Shown: positions 21,237 to 33,010 of the stretch, piece by piece | Layout: the number at the start of each line of letters is the position of its first letter | How positions within the stretch are numbered: the first letter of the stretch is position 1 | Assembly: GCA_963210315.1 (NCBI GenBank) | Contig: OY723257.1 | Span: 62,001 to 126,000 of the forward strand | DNA: 64,000 nucleotides | Direction: 5' to 3' | From: Rhynchopus euleeides | Taxonomy: Eukaryota; Euglenozoa; Diplonemea; Diplonemida; Diplonemidae | Position numbers and translations under genes: made by a program | The notes under the pieces: generated by a model | What the model saw: only the letters and a program-made list of their open reading frames with translations | Databases searched by the model: none | Told to the model about the DNA's origin: nothing

Positions 21237-21790
21237 TGCTGTCCCGAGAACGGGCCGAGCCAGACAGTGCTGTCCCAAGGGTGGGCCGAGCCAGACAGTG
21301 ATGTCCCGAGAATGGGCCGAGCCAGGCAGTGCTGTCCCAAGGGTGGGCCGAGCCAGACAGTGCTGTCCCGAGAACGGGCCGAGCCAGACAGTGCTGTCCC
21401 GAGAATGGGCCGAGCCAGGCAGTGCTGTCCCAAGGGTGGGCCGAGCCAGACAGTGCTGTCCCGAGAATGGGCCGAGCCAGACAGTGCTGTCCCGAGAATG
21501 GGCCGAGCCAGACAGTGCTGTCCCGAGAACGGGCCGAGCCAGACAGTGCTGTCCCGAGAACGGGCCGAGCCAGACAGTGCTGTCCCGAGAATGGGCCGAG
21601 CCAGGCAGTGCTGTCCCAAGGGTGGGCCGAGCCAGACAGTGCTGTCCCGAGAACGGGCCGAGCCAGACAGTGCTGTCCCGAGGGTGGGCCGAGCTAGGCA
21701 GTGCTGTCCCGAGAATGGGCCGAGCCACGCAGTCCTGTCCAGAGGGTGGGCCGAGCCAGGCAGTGATGTCCCGAGGGTGGGCCGACATCA
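21237..21790. repeat. 31-bp minisatellite A, about 18 copies
   Basis: The unit starts GTGCTGTCCCGAGAATGGGC and continues CGAGCCAGACA. Variants are few (GAGAAC/GAGAAT/AAGGGT, AGACA/AGGCA). The period is not a multiple of three and the unit has no stop, so all three plus frames and some minus frames stay open. That is a property of the repeat, not evidence of a protein. Confidence 0.95.
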
Positions 21791-22509
21791 CATCCGGTCT
21801 CGGCCCGCTGTCTGGACCGCAGCAACAAGAAATCTGCGCTGCATGCACAGGAGCAGGGGGACTTGGCCCGTCCGCACTCCGACATTGCACCGCGCTGCCC
21901 CAGCGCTCCAGATCACAAGGCCCCCTGTGCCGCAGGAGGTGGAGACGTCGCACACCAGCAGGATGACGTCGCAGACCAGTTCACCACCCCCAACAGTAGG
22001 TCACACTCCGCCTCGCCTGTAGGCCGTCTACTGTATGCAGGAGTCTGCGTGTGTTGATAAAGACACACACGCCCGGCACACCTGATTCTATGGGCAGCGC
22101 TCGTAACTCTCTCGGCGCCAAGTCGAAGCTGAGCAAGATTTGGTTGGACGGTGCAAATATAGCTAGCCTTGCGGGCTCGCTAAGACACTCTCCGAGCTAG
22201 CTACATGAACACAACATTGCACATCGCACGGTTTCGAAGGATGGGTACGCGATGCGGGTTTAGGTCTTGTGCTAATGTTACACACAGAAAGATCCCTGAC
22301 GGAGGGGATCGATGGAGGCACTGAGGAGATCATGACTGGGAAGGGGTCCTGCATCGAACCCCCTCTGAGTGGAGCAAACACTCGGTACTCCGGGCGCCAC
22401 GTTCTGCTCGGCTGGACATCACCCCGAGGTCGTGGCCACGGCCCCCGACCACTCACTGCAGGGAGCTTCCCGTCCAGACAGTGTATGGACATCACTCCTG
22501 GGCTCGACC
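21791..22509. other. Spacer between minisatellites A and B
   Basis: About 720 bp of non-repetitive sequence. I recognise no domain in any frame and no RNA gene. It could be intron or gene-fragment sequence related to the cyclase-like exon further right, but nothing shows this. Confidence 0.35.
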
Positions 22510-23136
22510 CACTGGGCCGAGCCGACGACTCGTGTCCAGACACTGGGCCGAGCCCAGGAGTGATGTCCAGACACTGGGCCGAGCCCAGGAGTGATGTCCA
22601 GACCCTGGGCCGAGCCAGGGAGTGGTGTCCAGACCCTGGGCCGAGCCCAGGAGTGCTGTCCAGGCACTGGGCCGAGCTCAGGAGTGCTGTCCAGTCCCTG
22701 GGCCGAGCCAGGGAGTGGTGTCCAGACCCTGGGCCGAGCCCAGGAGTGCTGTCCAGGCACTGGGCCGAGCTCAGGAGTGCTGTCCAGTCCCTGGGCCGAG
22801 CCAGGGAGTGGTGTCCAGACCCTGGGCCGAGCGAGCCCAGGAGTGCTGTCCAGACCCTGGGCCGAGCCAGGGAGTGGTGTCCAGACACTGGGCCGAGCCC
22901 AGGAGTGATGTCCAGACCCTGGGCCGAGCCAGGGAGTGGTGTCCAGACACTGGGCCGAGCCCATGAGTGATGTCCAGACCCTGGGCCGAGCCCAGGAGTG
23001 ATGTCCAGACCCTGGGCCGAGCCAGGGAGTGGTGTCCAGACCCTGGGCCGAGCCCAGGAGTGCTGTCCAGACACTGGGCCGAGCCAGGGAGTGATGTCCA
23101 GTCCCTGTGCCGAGCCCAGGAGTGCTGTCCAGACAC
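22510..23136. repeat. 31-bp minisatellite B, about 20 copies
   Basis: The unit starts GAGTGATGTCCAGACCCTGG and continues GCCGAGCCCAG. It shares the core TGGGCCGAGCC and the 31-bp period with minisatellite A. One unit near 22830 carries a 4-bp duplication (GCGAGCGAGCC-like). A single B-type unit reappears at 31714-31750, beyond array C. Confidence 0.95.
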
Positions 23137-23345
23137 TGACGATGTCCTGCCTCATACCCGCCATGCCCGCAATGCACTTCCGGATCACATGGTTGTGGAT
23201 TTCTAGCGCCTTCCGCATTCCCTCGAAAGACTTCTCCAAGCAGAGGGTCGAGGCCTGCACGTCTGTGACCACGAGTGTCGTGATCTTCGTCTCTGTGGAG
23301 TAGTCATCGAAGAGCAGCGCCTGCTGGCTCTCTTCGTTCAGCATC
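23137..23345 (-). pseudogene. Exon-like fragment of a class III adenylate/guanylate cyclase
   Basis: Minus-strand translation contains TTLVVTDVQASTLCLE, then KALEIHNHVIRKCI and GMAG. This is the start of the class III nucleotidyl cyclase catalytic domain (consensus TLLFTDIxxSTxLWE...AL..HN..IR..I...G), including the first metal-binding Asp. The fragment stops before the downstream GDxF segment. It begins after a splice-acceptor-like CGTAG|GATG (23345) and ends at a donor-like A|GTGTCT (23137), so it looks like an internal exon sandwiched between minisatellites B and C. No matching neighbouring exons were found. It may be a relic, or one exon of a gene whose introns hold the arrays. Confidence 0.6.
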
Positions 23346-23353
23346 CTACGACT

Positions 23354-26300
23354 AGGCCGGCTATGGGCCGATCTCGCCCGTACTGGGCCGGACATGGGCC
23401 GATCTCGGCAGTACTGGGCCGGCTATGGGCCGATCTCGCACGTACTGGGCCGGCTATGGGCCGATCTCGCCCGATCTCGCCCGGCAGTGCTGGGCCGGCT
23501 ATGGGCCGATCTCGGCAGTGCTGGGCCGGCTATGGGCCGATCTCGCCCGTACTGGGCCGGACATGGGCCGATCTCGGCAGTGCTGGGCCGGCTACGGGCC
23601 GATCTCGCACGTACTGGGCCGGACATGGGCCGATCTCGGCAGTGCTGGGCCGGCTATGGGCCGATCTCGCCCGTACTGGGCCGGACATGGGCCGATCTCG
23701 GCAGTGCTGGGCCGGCTACGGGCCGATCTCGCACGTACTGGGCCGGACATGGGCCGATCTCGGCAGTGCTGGGCCGGCTATGGGCCGATCTCGCCCGTAC
23801 TGGGCCGGACATGGGCCGATCTCTGCAGTGCTGGGCCGGCTACGGGCCGATCTCGGCCGTACTGGGCCGGACATGGGCCGATCTCGCCCGTACTGGGCCG
23901 GCTATGGGCCGATCTCGGCAGTGCTGGGCCGGCTACGGGCCGATCTCGGCCGTACTGGGCCGGACATGGGCCGATCTCGCCCGTACTGGGCCGGCTATGG
24001 GCCGATCTCGGCAGTGCTGGGCCGGACATGGGCCGATCTCGGCAGTGCTGGGCCGGCTATGGGCCGATCTCGCCCGTACTGGGCCGGCTATGGGCCGATC
24101 TCGGCAGTGCTGGGACGGCTATGGGCCGATCTCGCCCCTACTGGGCCGGCTATGGGCCGATCTCGGCAGTGCTGGGCCGGCTACGGGCCGATCTCGCCCG
24201 TACTGGGCCGGACATGGGCCGATCTCGCCCGTACTGGGCCGGCTATGGGCCGATCTCGGCAGTGCTGGGCCGGACATGGGCCGATCTCGGCAGTGCTGGG
24301 CCGGCTATGGGCCGATCTCGCCCGTACTGGGCCGGCTATGGGCCGATCTCGGCAGTGCTGGGACGGCTATGGGCCGATCTCGCCCCTACTGGGCCGGCTA
24401 TGGGCCGATCTCGGCAGTGCTGGGCCGGCTACGGGCCGATCTCGCCCGTACTGGGCCGGACATGGGCCGATCTCGCCCGTACTGGGCCGGCTATGGGCCG
24501 ATCTCGGCAGTGCTGGGCCGGCTATGGGCCGATCTCGCCCGTACTGGGCCGGCTATGGGCCGATCTCGGCAGTGCTGGGACGGCTATGGGCCGATCTCGC
24601 CCCTACTGGGCCGGCTATGGGCCGATCTCGGCAGTGCTGGGCCGGCTACGGGCCGATCTCGCCCGTACTGGGCCGGACATGGGCCGATCTCGCCCGTACT
24701 GGGCCGGCTATGGGCCGATCTCAGCAGTGCTGGGCCGGCTATGGGCCGATCTCGCCCGTACTGGGCCGGACATGGGCCGATCTCGGCAGTGCTGGGCCGG
24801 CTATGGGCCGATCTCGCCCGTACTGGGCCGGACATGGGCCGATCTCGGCAGTGCTGGGCCGGCTATGGGCCGATCTCGCCCGTACTGGGCCGGCTATGGG
24901 CCGATCTCGGCAGTGCTGGGACGGCTATGGGCCGACCTCGCCCGTACTGGGCCGGCTATGGGCCGATCTCGGCAGTGCTGGGCCGGCTACGGGCCGATCT
25001 CGGCCGTACTGGGCCGGACATGGGCCGATCTCGCCCGTACTGGGCCGGCTATGGGCCGATCTCGGCAGTGCTGGGCCGGCTATGGGCCGATCTCGCCCGT
25101 ACTGGGCCGGCTATGGGCCGATCTCGGCAGTGCTGGGCCGGACATGGGCCGATCTCGGCAGTGCTGGGCCGGCTATGGGCCGATCTCGCCCGTACTGGGC
25201 CGGCTATGGGCCGATCTCGGCAGTGCTGGGACGGCTATGGGCCGATCTCGCCCGTACTGGGCCGGCTATGGGCCGATCTCGGCAGTGCTGGGCCGGCTAC
25301 GGGCCGATCTCGGCCGTACTGGGCCGGACATGGGACGATCTCGCCCGTACTGGGCCGGCTATGGGCCGATCTCGGCAGTGCTGGGCCGGCTACGGGCCGA
25401 TCTCGCCCGTACTGGGCCGGACATGGGCCGATCTCGCCCGTACTGGGCCGGCTATGGGCCGATCTCGGCAGTGCTGGGCCGGCTACGGGCCGATCTCGGC
25501 CGTACTGGGCCGGACATGGGCCGATCTCGCCCGTACTGGGCCGGCTATGGGCCGATCTCGGCAGTGCTGGGCCGGCTATGGGCCGATCTCGCCCGTACTG
25601 GGCCGGCTATGGGCCGATCTCGGCCGTACTGGGCCGGACATGGGCCGATCTCGCCCGTACTGGGCCGGCTATGGGCCGATCTCGGCAGTGCTGGGCCGGC
25701 TATGGGCCGATCTCGCCCGTACTGGGCCGGCTATGGGCCGATCTCGGCAGTGCTGGGACGGCTATGGGCCGATCTCGCCCCTACTGGGCCGGCTATGGGC
25801 CGATCTCGGCAGTGCTGGGCCGGCTACGGGCCGATCTCGCCCGTACTGGGCCGGACATGGGCCGATCTCGCCCGTACTGGGCCGGCTATGGGCCGATCTC
25901 AGCAGTGCTGGGCCGGCTATGGGCCGATCTCGCCCGTACTGGGCCGGACATGGGCCGATCTCGGCAGTGCTGGGCCGGCTATGGGCCGATCTCGCCCGTA
26001 CTGGGCCGGCTATGGGCCGATCTCGGCAGTGCTGGGACGGCTATGGGCCGACCTCGCCCGTACTGGGCCGGCTATGGGCCGATCTCGGCAGTGCTGGGCC
26101 GGCTACGGGCCGATCTCGGCCGTACTGGGCCGGACATGGGCCGATCTCGCCCGTACTGGGCCGGCTATGGGCCGATCTCGGCAGTGCTGGGCCGGCTATG
26201 GGCCGATCTCGCCCGTACTGGGCCGGCTATGGGCCGATCTCGGCAGTGCTGGGCCGGACATGGGCCGATCTCGGCAGTGCTGGGCCGGCTATGGGCCGAT

Positions 26301-29300
26301 CTCGCCCGTACTGGGCCGGCTATGGGCCGATCTCGGCAGTGCTGGGACGGCTATGGGCCGATCTCGCCCGTACTGGGCCGGCTATGGGCCGATCTCGGCA
26401 GTGCTGGGCCGGCTACGGGCCGATCTCGGCCGTACTGGGCCGGACATGGGACGATCTCGCCCGTACTGGGCCGGCTATGGGCCGATCTCGGCAGTGCTGG
26501 GCCGGCTACGGGCCGATCTCGCCCGTACTGGGCCGGACATGGGCCGATCTCGCCCGTACTGGGCCGGCTATGGGCCGATCTCGGCAGTGCTGGGCCGGCT
26601 ACGGGCCGATCTCGGCCGTACTGGGCCGGACATGGGCCGATCTCGCCCGTACTGGGCCGGCTATGGGCCGATCTCGGCAGTGCTGGGCCGGCTATGGGCC
26701 GATCTCGCCCGTACTGGGCCGGCTATGGGCCGATCTCGGCCGTACTGGGCCGGACATGGGCCGATCTCGCCCGTACTGGGCCGGCTATGGGCCGATCTCG
26801 GCAGTGCTGGGCCGGCTATGGGCCGATCTCGCCCGTACTGGGCCGGCTATGGGCCGATCTCGGCAGTGCTGGGACGGCTATGGGCCGATCTCGCCCCTAC
26901 TGGGCCGGCTATGGGCCGATCTCGGCAGTGCTGGGCCGGCTACGGGCCGATCTCGCCCGTACTGGGCCGGACATGGGCCGATCTCGCCCGTACTGGGCCG
27001 GCTATGGGCCGATCTCGGCAGTGCTGGGCCGGCTATGGGCCGATCTCGCCCGTACTGGGCCGGCTATGGGCCGATCTCGGCCGTACTGGGCCGGACATGG
27101 GCCGATCTCGCCCGTACTGGGCCGGCTATGGGCCGATCTCGGCAGTGCTGGGCCGGCTATGGGCCGATCTCGCCCGTACTGGGCCGGCTATGGGCCGATC
27201 TCGGCAGTGCTGGGACGGCTATGGGCCGATCTCGCCCCTACTGGGCCGGCTATGGGCCGATCTCGGCAGTGCTGGGCCGGCTACGGGCCGATCTCGCCCG
27301 TACTGGGCCGGACATGGGCCGATCTCGCCCGTACTGGGCCGGCTATGGGCCGATCTCGGCAGTGCTGGGCCGGCTATGGGCCGATCTCGCCCGTACTGGG
27401 CCGGACATGGGCCGATCTCGGCAGTGCTGGGCCGGCTATGGGCCGATCTCGCCCGTACTGGGCCGGACATGGGCCGATCTCGGCAGTGCTGGGCCGGCTA
27501 TGGGCCGATCTCGCCCGTACTGGGCCGGCTATGGGCCGATCTCGGCAGTGCTGGGACGGCTATGGGCCGATCTCGCCCGTACTGGGCCGGCTATGGGCCG
27601 ATCTCGGCAGTGCTGGGCCGGCTACGGGCCGATCTCGGCCGTACTGGGCCGGACATGGGCCGATCTCGCCCGTACTGGGCCGGCTATGGGCCGATCTCGG
27701 CAGTGCTGGGCCGGCTATGGGCCGATCTCGCCCGTACTGGGCCGGCTATGGGCCGATCTCGGCAGTGCTGGGCCGGACATGGGCCGATCTCGGCAGTGCT
27801 GGGCCGGCTATGGGCCGATCTCGCCCGTACTGGGCCGGCTATGGGCCGATCTCGGCAGTGCTGGGACGGCTATGGGCCGATCTCGCCCCTACTGGGCCGG
27901 CTATGGGCCGATCTCGGCAGTGCTGGGCCGGCTACGGGCCGATCTCGCCCGTACTGGGCCGGACATGGGCCGATCTCGCCCGTACTGGGCCGGCTATGGG
28001 CCGATCTCGGCAGTGCTGGGCCGGCTATGGGCCGATCTCGCCCGTACTGGGCCGGACATGGGCCGATCTCGGCAGTGCTGGGCCGGCTATGGGCCGATCT
28101 CGCCCGTACTGGGCCGGACATGGGCCGATCTCGGCAGTGCTGGGCCGGCTATGGGCCGATCTCGCCCGTACTGGGCCGGCTATGGGCCGATCTCGGCAGT
28201 GCTGGGACGGCTATGGGCCGATCTCGCCCGTACTGGGCCGGCTATGGGCCGATCTCGGCAGTGCTGGGCCGGCTACGGGCCGATCTCGGCCGTACTGGGC
28301 CGGACATGGGCCGATCTCGCCCGTACTGGGCCGGCTATGGGCCGATCTCGGCAGTGCTGGGCCGGCTATGGGCCGATCTCGCCCGTACTGGGCCGGCTAT
28401 GGGCCGATCTCGGCAGTGCTGGGCCGGACATGGGCCGATCTCGGCAGTGCTGGGCCGGCTATGGGCCGATCTCGCCCGTACTGGGCCGGCTATGGGCCGA
28501 TCTCGGCAGTGCTGGGACGGCTATGGGCCGATCTCGCCCCTACTGGGCCGGCTATGGGCCGATCTCGGCAGTGCTGGGCCGGCTACGGGCCGATCTCGCC
28601 CGTACTGGGCCGGCTATGGGCCGATCTCGGCAGTGCTGGGCCGGCTATGGGCCGATCTCGCCCGTACTGGGCCGGACATGGGCCGATCTCGGCAGTGCTG
28701 GGCCGGCTATGGGCCGATCTCGCCCGTACTGGGCCGGACATGGGCCGATCTCGGCAGTGCTGGGCCGGCTATGGGCCGATCTCGCCCGTACTGGGCCGGC
28801 TATGGGCCGATCTCGGCAGTGCTGGGACGGCTATGGGCCGATCTCGCCCGTACTGGGCCGGCTATGGGCCGATCTCGGCAGTGCTGGGCCGGCTACGGGC
28901 CGATCTCGGCCGTACTGGGCCGGACATGGGCCGATCTCGCCCGTACTGGGCCGGCTATGGGCCGATCTCGGCAGTGCTGGGCCGGCTATGGGCCGATCTC
29001 GCCCGTACTGGGCCGGCTATGGGCCGATCTCGGCAGTGCTGGGCCGGACATGGGCCGATCCCGGCAGTGCTGGGCCGGCTATGGGCCGATCTCGCCCGTA
29101 CTGGGCCGGCTATGGGCCGATCTCGGCAGTGCTGGGCCGGACATGGGCCGATCTCGGCAGTGCTGGGACGGCTATGGGCCGATCTCGCCCGTACTGGGCC
29201 GGCTATGGGCCGATCTCGGCAGTGCTGGGCCGGCTACGGGCCGATCTCGGCCGTACTGGGCCGGACATGGGACGATCTCGCCCGTACTGGGCCGGCTATG

Positions 29301-31713
29301 GGCCGATCTCGGCAGTGCTGGGCCGGCTATGGGCCGATCTCGCCCGTACTGGGCCGGACATGGGCCGATCTCGGCAGTGCTGGGCCGGCTATGGGCCGAT
29401 CTCGCCCGTACTGGGCCGGACATGGGCCGATCTCGGCAGTGCTGGGCCGGCTATGGGCCGATCTCGCCCGTACTGGGCCGGCTATGGGCCGATCTCGGCA
29501 GTGCTGGGACGGCTATGGGCCGACCTCGCCCGTACTGGGCCGGCTATGGGCCGATCTCGGCAGTGCTGGGCCGGCTACGGGCCGATCTCGGCCGTACTGG
29601 GCCGGACATGGGCCGATCTCGCCCGTACTGGGCCGGCTATGGGCCGATCTCGGCAGTGCTGGGCCGGCTATGGGCCGATCTCGCCCGTACTGGGCCGGCT
29701 ATGGGCCGATCTCGGCAGTGCTGGGCCGGACATGGGCCGATCTCGGCAGTGCTGGGCCGGCTATGGGGCGATCTCGCCCGTACTGGGCCGGCTATGGGCC
29801 GATCTCGGCAGTGCTGGGCCGGACATGGGCCGATCTCGGCAGTGCTGGGACGGCTATGGGCCGATCTCGCCCGTACTGGGCCGGCTATGGGCCGATCTCG
29901 GCAGTGCTGGGCCGGCTACGGGCCGATCTCGGCCGTACTGGGCCGGACATGGGACGATCCCGCCCGTACTGGGCCGGCTATGGGCCGATCTCGGCAGTGC
30001 TGGGCCGGCTATGGGCCGATCTCGCCCGTACTGGGCCGGCTATGGGCCGATCTCGGCAGTGCTGGGCCGGCTATGGGCCGATCTCGCCCGTACTGGGCCG
30101 GCTATGGGCCGATCTCGGCAGTGCTGGGCCGGACATGGGCCGATCTCGGCAGTGCTGGGCCGGCTATGGGCCGATCTCGGCAGTGCTGGGCCGGCTACGG
30201 GCCGATCTCGGCCGTACTGGGCCGGACATGGGCCGATCTCGCCCGTACTGGGCCGGCTATGGGCCGATCTCGGCAGTGCTGGGCCGGCTATGGGCCGATC
30301 TCGCCCGTACTGGGCCGGCTATGGGCCGATCTCGGCAGTGCTGGGCCGGCTATGGGCCGATCTCGCCCGTACTGGGCCGGACATGGGCCGATCTCGGCAG
30401 TGCTGGGCCGGCTATGGGCCGATCTCGCCCGTACTGGGCCGGCTATGGGCCGATCTCGGCAGTGCTGGGACGGCTATGGGCCGATCTCGCCCGTACTGGG
30501 CCGGCTATGGGCCGATCTCGGCAGTGCTGGGCCGGCTACGGGCCGATCTCGGCCGTACTGGGCCGGACATGGGCCGATCTCGCCCGTACTGGGCCGGCTA
30601 TGGGCCGATCTCGGCAGTGCTGGGCCGGCTATGGGCCGATCTCGCCCGTACTGGGCCGGACATGGGCCGATCTCGGCAGTGCTGGGCCGGCTATGGGCCG
30701 ATCTCGCCCGTACTGGGCCGGCTATGGGCCGATCTCGGCAGTGCTGGGACGGCTATGGGCCGATCTCGCCCGTACTGGGCCGGCTATGGGCCGATCTCGG
30801 CAGTGCTGGGCCGGCTACGGGCTGATCTCGGCCGTACTGGGCCGGACATGGGCCGATCACGCCCGTACTGGGCCGGCTATGGGCCGATCTCGGCAGTGCT
30901 GGGCCGGCTATGGGCCGATCTCGCCCGTACTGTGCCGGCTATGGGCCGATCTCGGCAGTGCTGGGCCGGACATGGGCCGATCTCGGCAGTGCTGGGCCGG
31001 CTATGGGCCGATCTCGCCCGTACTGGGCCGGCTATGGGCCGATCTCGGCAGTGCTGGGCCGGACATGGGCCGATCTCGGCAGTGCTGGGCCGGCTATGGG
31101 CCGATCTCGGCCGTACTGGGCCGGACATGGGCCGATCTCGCCCGTACTGGGCCGGCTATGGGCCGATCTCGGCAGTGCTGGGCCGGACATGGGCCGATCT
31201 CGGCAGTGCTGGGCCGGCTATGGGCAGATCTCGCCCGTACTGGGCCGGCTATGGGCCGATCTCGGCAGTGCTGGGCCGGACATGGGCCGATCTCGGCAGT
31301 GCTGGGCCGGCTATGGGCCGATCTCGGCCGTACTGGGCCGGACATGGGCCGATCTCGCCCGTACTGGGCCGGCTATGGGCCGATCTCGGCAGTGCTGGGC
31401 CGGCTATGGGCCGATCTCGCCCGTACTGGGCCGGCTATGGGCCGATCTCGGCAGTGCTGGGCCGGACATGGGCCGATCTCGGCAGTGCTGGGCCGGCTAT
31501 GGGCCGATCTCGCCCGTACTGGGCCGGCTATGGGCCGATCTCGGCAGTGCTGGGCCGGCTATGGGCCGATCTCGCCCGTACTGGGCCGGACATGGGCCGA
31601 TCTCGGCAGTGCTGGGCCGGCTATGGGCCGATCTCGCACGTACTGGGCCGGACATGGGCCGATCTCGGCAGTGCTGGGCCGGCTATGGGCCGATCTCGCC
31701 CGTACTGGGCCGG
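23354..31713. repeat. 31-bp minisatellite C, about 270 copies
   Basis: The unit starts TACTGGGCCGGCTATGGGCC and continues GATCTCGCCCG. The main variants are CGTACT/CAGTGCT and GGCTATGGG/GGACATGGG/GGCTACGGG, and these recur in ordered blocks of several hundred bases, so segmental duplication has extended the array. It shares TGGGCCGA and the 31-bp period with arrays A and B. All three plus frames are open for 2400-2800 codons because 31 bp shifts the frame each unit and no stop occurs. I do not call a protein. Confidence 0.97.
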
Positions 31714-31750
31714 GTCCAGGAGTGGTGTCCAGACCCTGGGCCGACCCAGG
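31714..31750. repeat. Single minisatellite-B unit right of array C
   Basis: Reads TCCAGGAGTGGTGTCCAGAC followed by CCTGGGCCGACCCA, which is a B-type unit. Array C is therefore flanked on both sides by B units, consistent with C having expanded inside an older B array. Confidence 0.7.
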
Positions 31751-32348
31751 CTGTGGGTGGTGCATTTTGGTGCATTTTCCGTCGGTTTAGGTGAAAATTG
31801 TCGAATTTTGTCGAAATCTGACGACAGGTGACGAACAGCGAGAATCCCCGAAAAACCGGTTTTTAATTCATTTTTGGGGGGGGGTCTTCGCTGACGAAGT
31901 TTTCCGTCGAAGACCCCTGTCGTCGTCGTCAGAACACTGCCGTATTCGGTGAAAAACCCCCTAAAACAGCCGTTTTCCTAATTATGTGACGAACGACGAA
32001 GTTTGTCGAAGTTTGTCGACCAGCGAAGACCCCCTTAGTTTCCCCTCGGAGGAGGGTAATCACAGGGGGCGCCACGTGAAGGCAGCAAGTTGGACTTTAT
32101 CCCCCCTTCTTTTTTTCCCTCTTGTGTCCCATGCCTTGTTTGCAGTGATCGCATTGTTGGCCATCCTTGCTGTAGTTCGGCATGCCGCCCTTCCCACCTT
32201 CCCCCACCCCCTCCCCGGCGGTTTTGCTCTCCGTGTGGTTTGGTGGTACTGGTGAGCCATCTGGGGAAAGAACCTTGACAATCCCGGGCCGGCAGTAAGT
32301 TCGTCACCCCCACGGGCTCGGCCGGTTTCTAAACCTTTAGGCAATCTA
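31751..32348. other. AT-richer segment with GACGAA/TTCGTC motifs and unassigned sequence
   Basis: The first 285 bp contain many short TCGAA, GACGAA and CGAAGACCCC motifs in both orientations, including GGGGGTCTTCGCTGACGAAG near 31882 paired with CCGTCGAAGACCCC near 31906, a small foldback. After 32037 the sequence is ordinary, with no gene recognised. Confidence 0.4.
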
Positions 32349-32525
32349 CGTCCGCAGGCCAAGAACCCGGTGTGCAGATGCACGTTGGGAGCCCCCTGAA
32401 GTCCGCACACGCCCTCTCTGAGTAGTCCCCGACCAAGCGCTGGCCTCTCTGACCGACTACCATGCCGCCGCAGGCCAAGAACCCGGTGTGCCGAAGCACG
32501 TTGGGAGCCCCCTGAAGTCAACACA
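32349..32525. repeat. 57-bp direct repeat pair
   Basis: CCGCAGGCCAAGAACCCGGT and the following 37 bp occur at 32349-32405 and 32469-32525 with about four differences, 120 bp apart. Immediately right, 32606-32636 can fold as a hairpin (GTCCCAGTGC...GCACTGGGAC). The function is unknown. Confidence 0.7.
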
Positions 32526-32730
32526 GCACCCCGCCAGTGGCTCCAGCTGTCCCTCCCCATGTCAGAGTTGACGGAAAAAGGCGGACCCTCTTTTGTCCCA
32601 GTGCTCCGTGCTATGCACTGGGACCCCGTTGCCCAGGCGGACCAGCCTGGGGGAGCCCTCGGGGTGTGGGGTTGAGTTTTACGACTTCCCTAGGTCTTAG
32701 GTAGTTTAAGGTCGTGCCCAGGACTTAGGT

Positions 32731-32819
32731 GGCACCGCGAAGGCGGAATTGAACCGCTGCGGGTCACCCCGCCTACAGATTTGAAGTCTGCAACCAACAC
32801 CAGTTGATTTCATCCCGGC
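32731..32819 (-). tRNA. tRNA-Sec (UCA) or close relic
   Basis: The minus strand gives a 7-bp D stem closing a UGGU loop, an anticodon arm CAGACTTCAAATCTG with anticodon TCA, a long variable arm (GCGGGGTGACCCGC) and a T arm GCGGTTCAATTCCGC. These are the diagnostic features of eukaryotic selenocysteine tRNA, including UGAAAUC after the acceptor and the UUCAAUU T loop. The acceptor strands I would assign (GCCGGGATG and CGCGGTGCC) pair poorly, so either the 5' edge has been replaced by the adjacent GGGATAT repeat junction or the gene is inactive. No T-run terminator follows. It lies within the 12.9-kb element. Confidence 0.7.
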
Positions 32820-32828
32820 TGGTGGAGA

Positions 32829-33010
32829 ATGAGGGGTCCCGTGGGATATGGGGTCATCTCCCGTGGGACATGGAGTCATCTCCCCCCCGGGAGATGCCCA
32901 CATCTCCCGCGGGAGATGACCCCATCTCCCGCGGGAGATGCCCCCATCTCCCGGGGGGGAGATGACCCCCCACCCTGGCGGGATATCAAACCCGCGAGGG
33001 AGACCTCCCC
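32829..33010. repeat. Right subterminal GGGATAT / CATCTCCCGCGGGAGATG repeats
   Basis: The same 21-bp unit as the left subterminal array plus inverted versions of it, giving palindromes such as CATCTCCCGCGGGAGATG. It abuts the tRNA-Sec-like sequence on its 5' side. Confidence 0.75.

Larger units (their letters stand above)
20910..32034. mobile_element. Possible nested 11.1-kb segment bounded by GGGGGTCTTCGCT inverted repeats
   Basis: GGGGGTCTTCGCT starts at 20910 and its inverse complement ends at 32034, with TTA on both outer sides (20907-20909, 32035-32037), as a target duplication would give. The shared terminus is only 13 bp, and the motif also occurs at about 31882, so chance or an internal family member cannot be excluded. 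It would contain all three 31-bp minisatellites and the cyclase fragment. Confidence 0.4.

Noticed and set aside
22163..23395. 410-codon minus-strand ORF as one protein
   Set aside because: Most of it is minisatellite B. Only its first 65 or so codons look like protein (cyclase), so I annotated that part alone.
23363..31831. Three overlapping ORFs of 2400-2820 codons over minisatellite C
   Set aside because: A 31-bp unit without stops cycles through all frames, so every frame is open and encodes the same peptide set. This is a repeat artefact.
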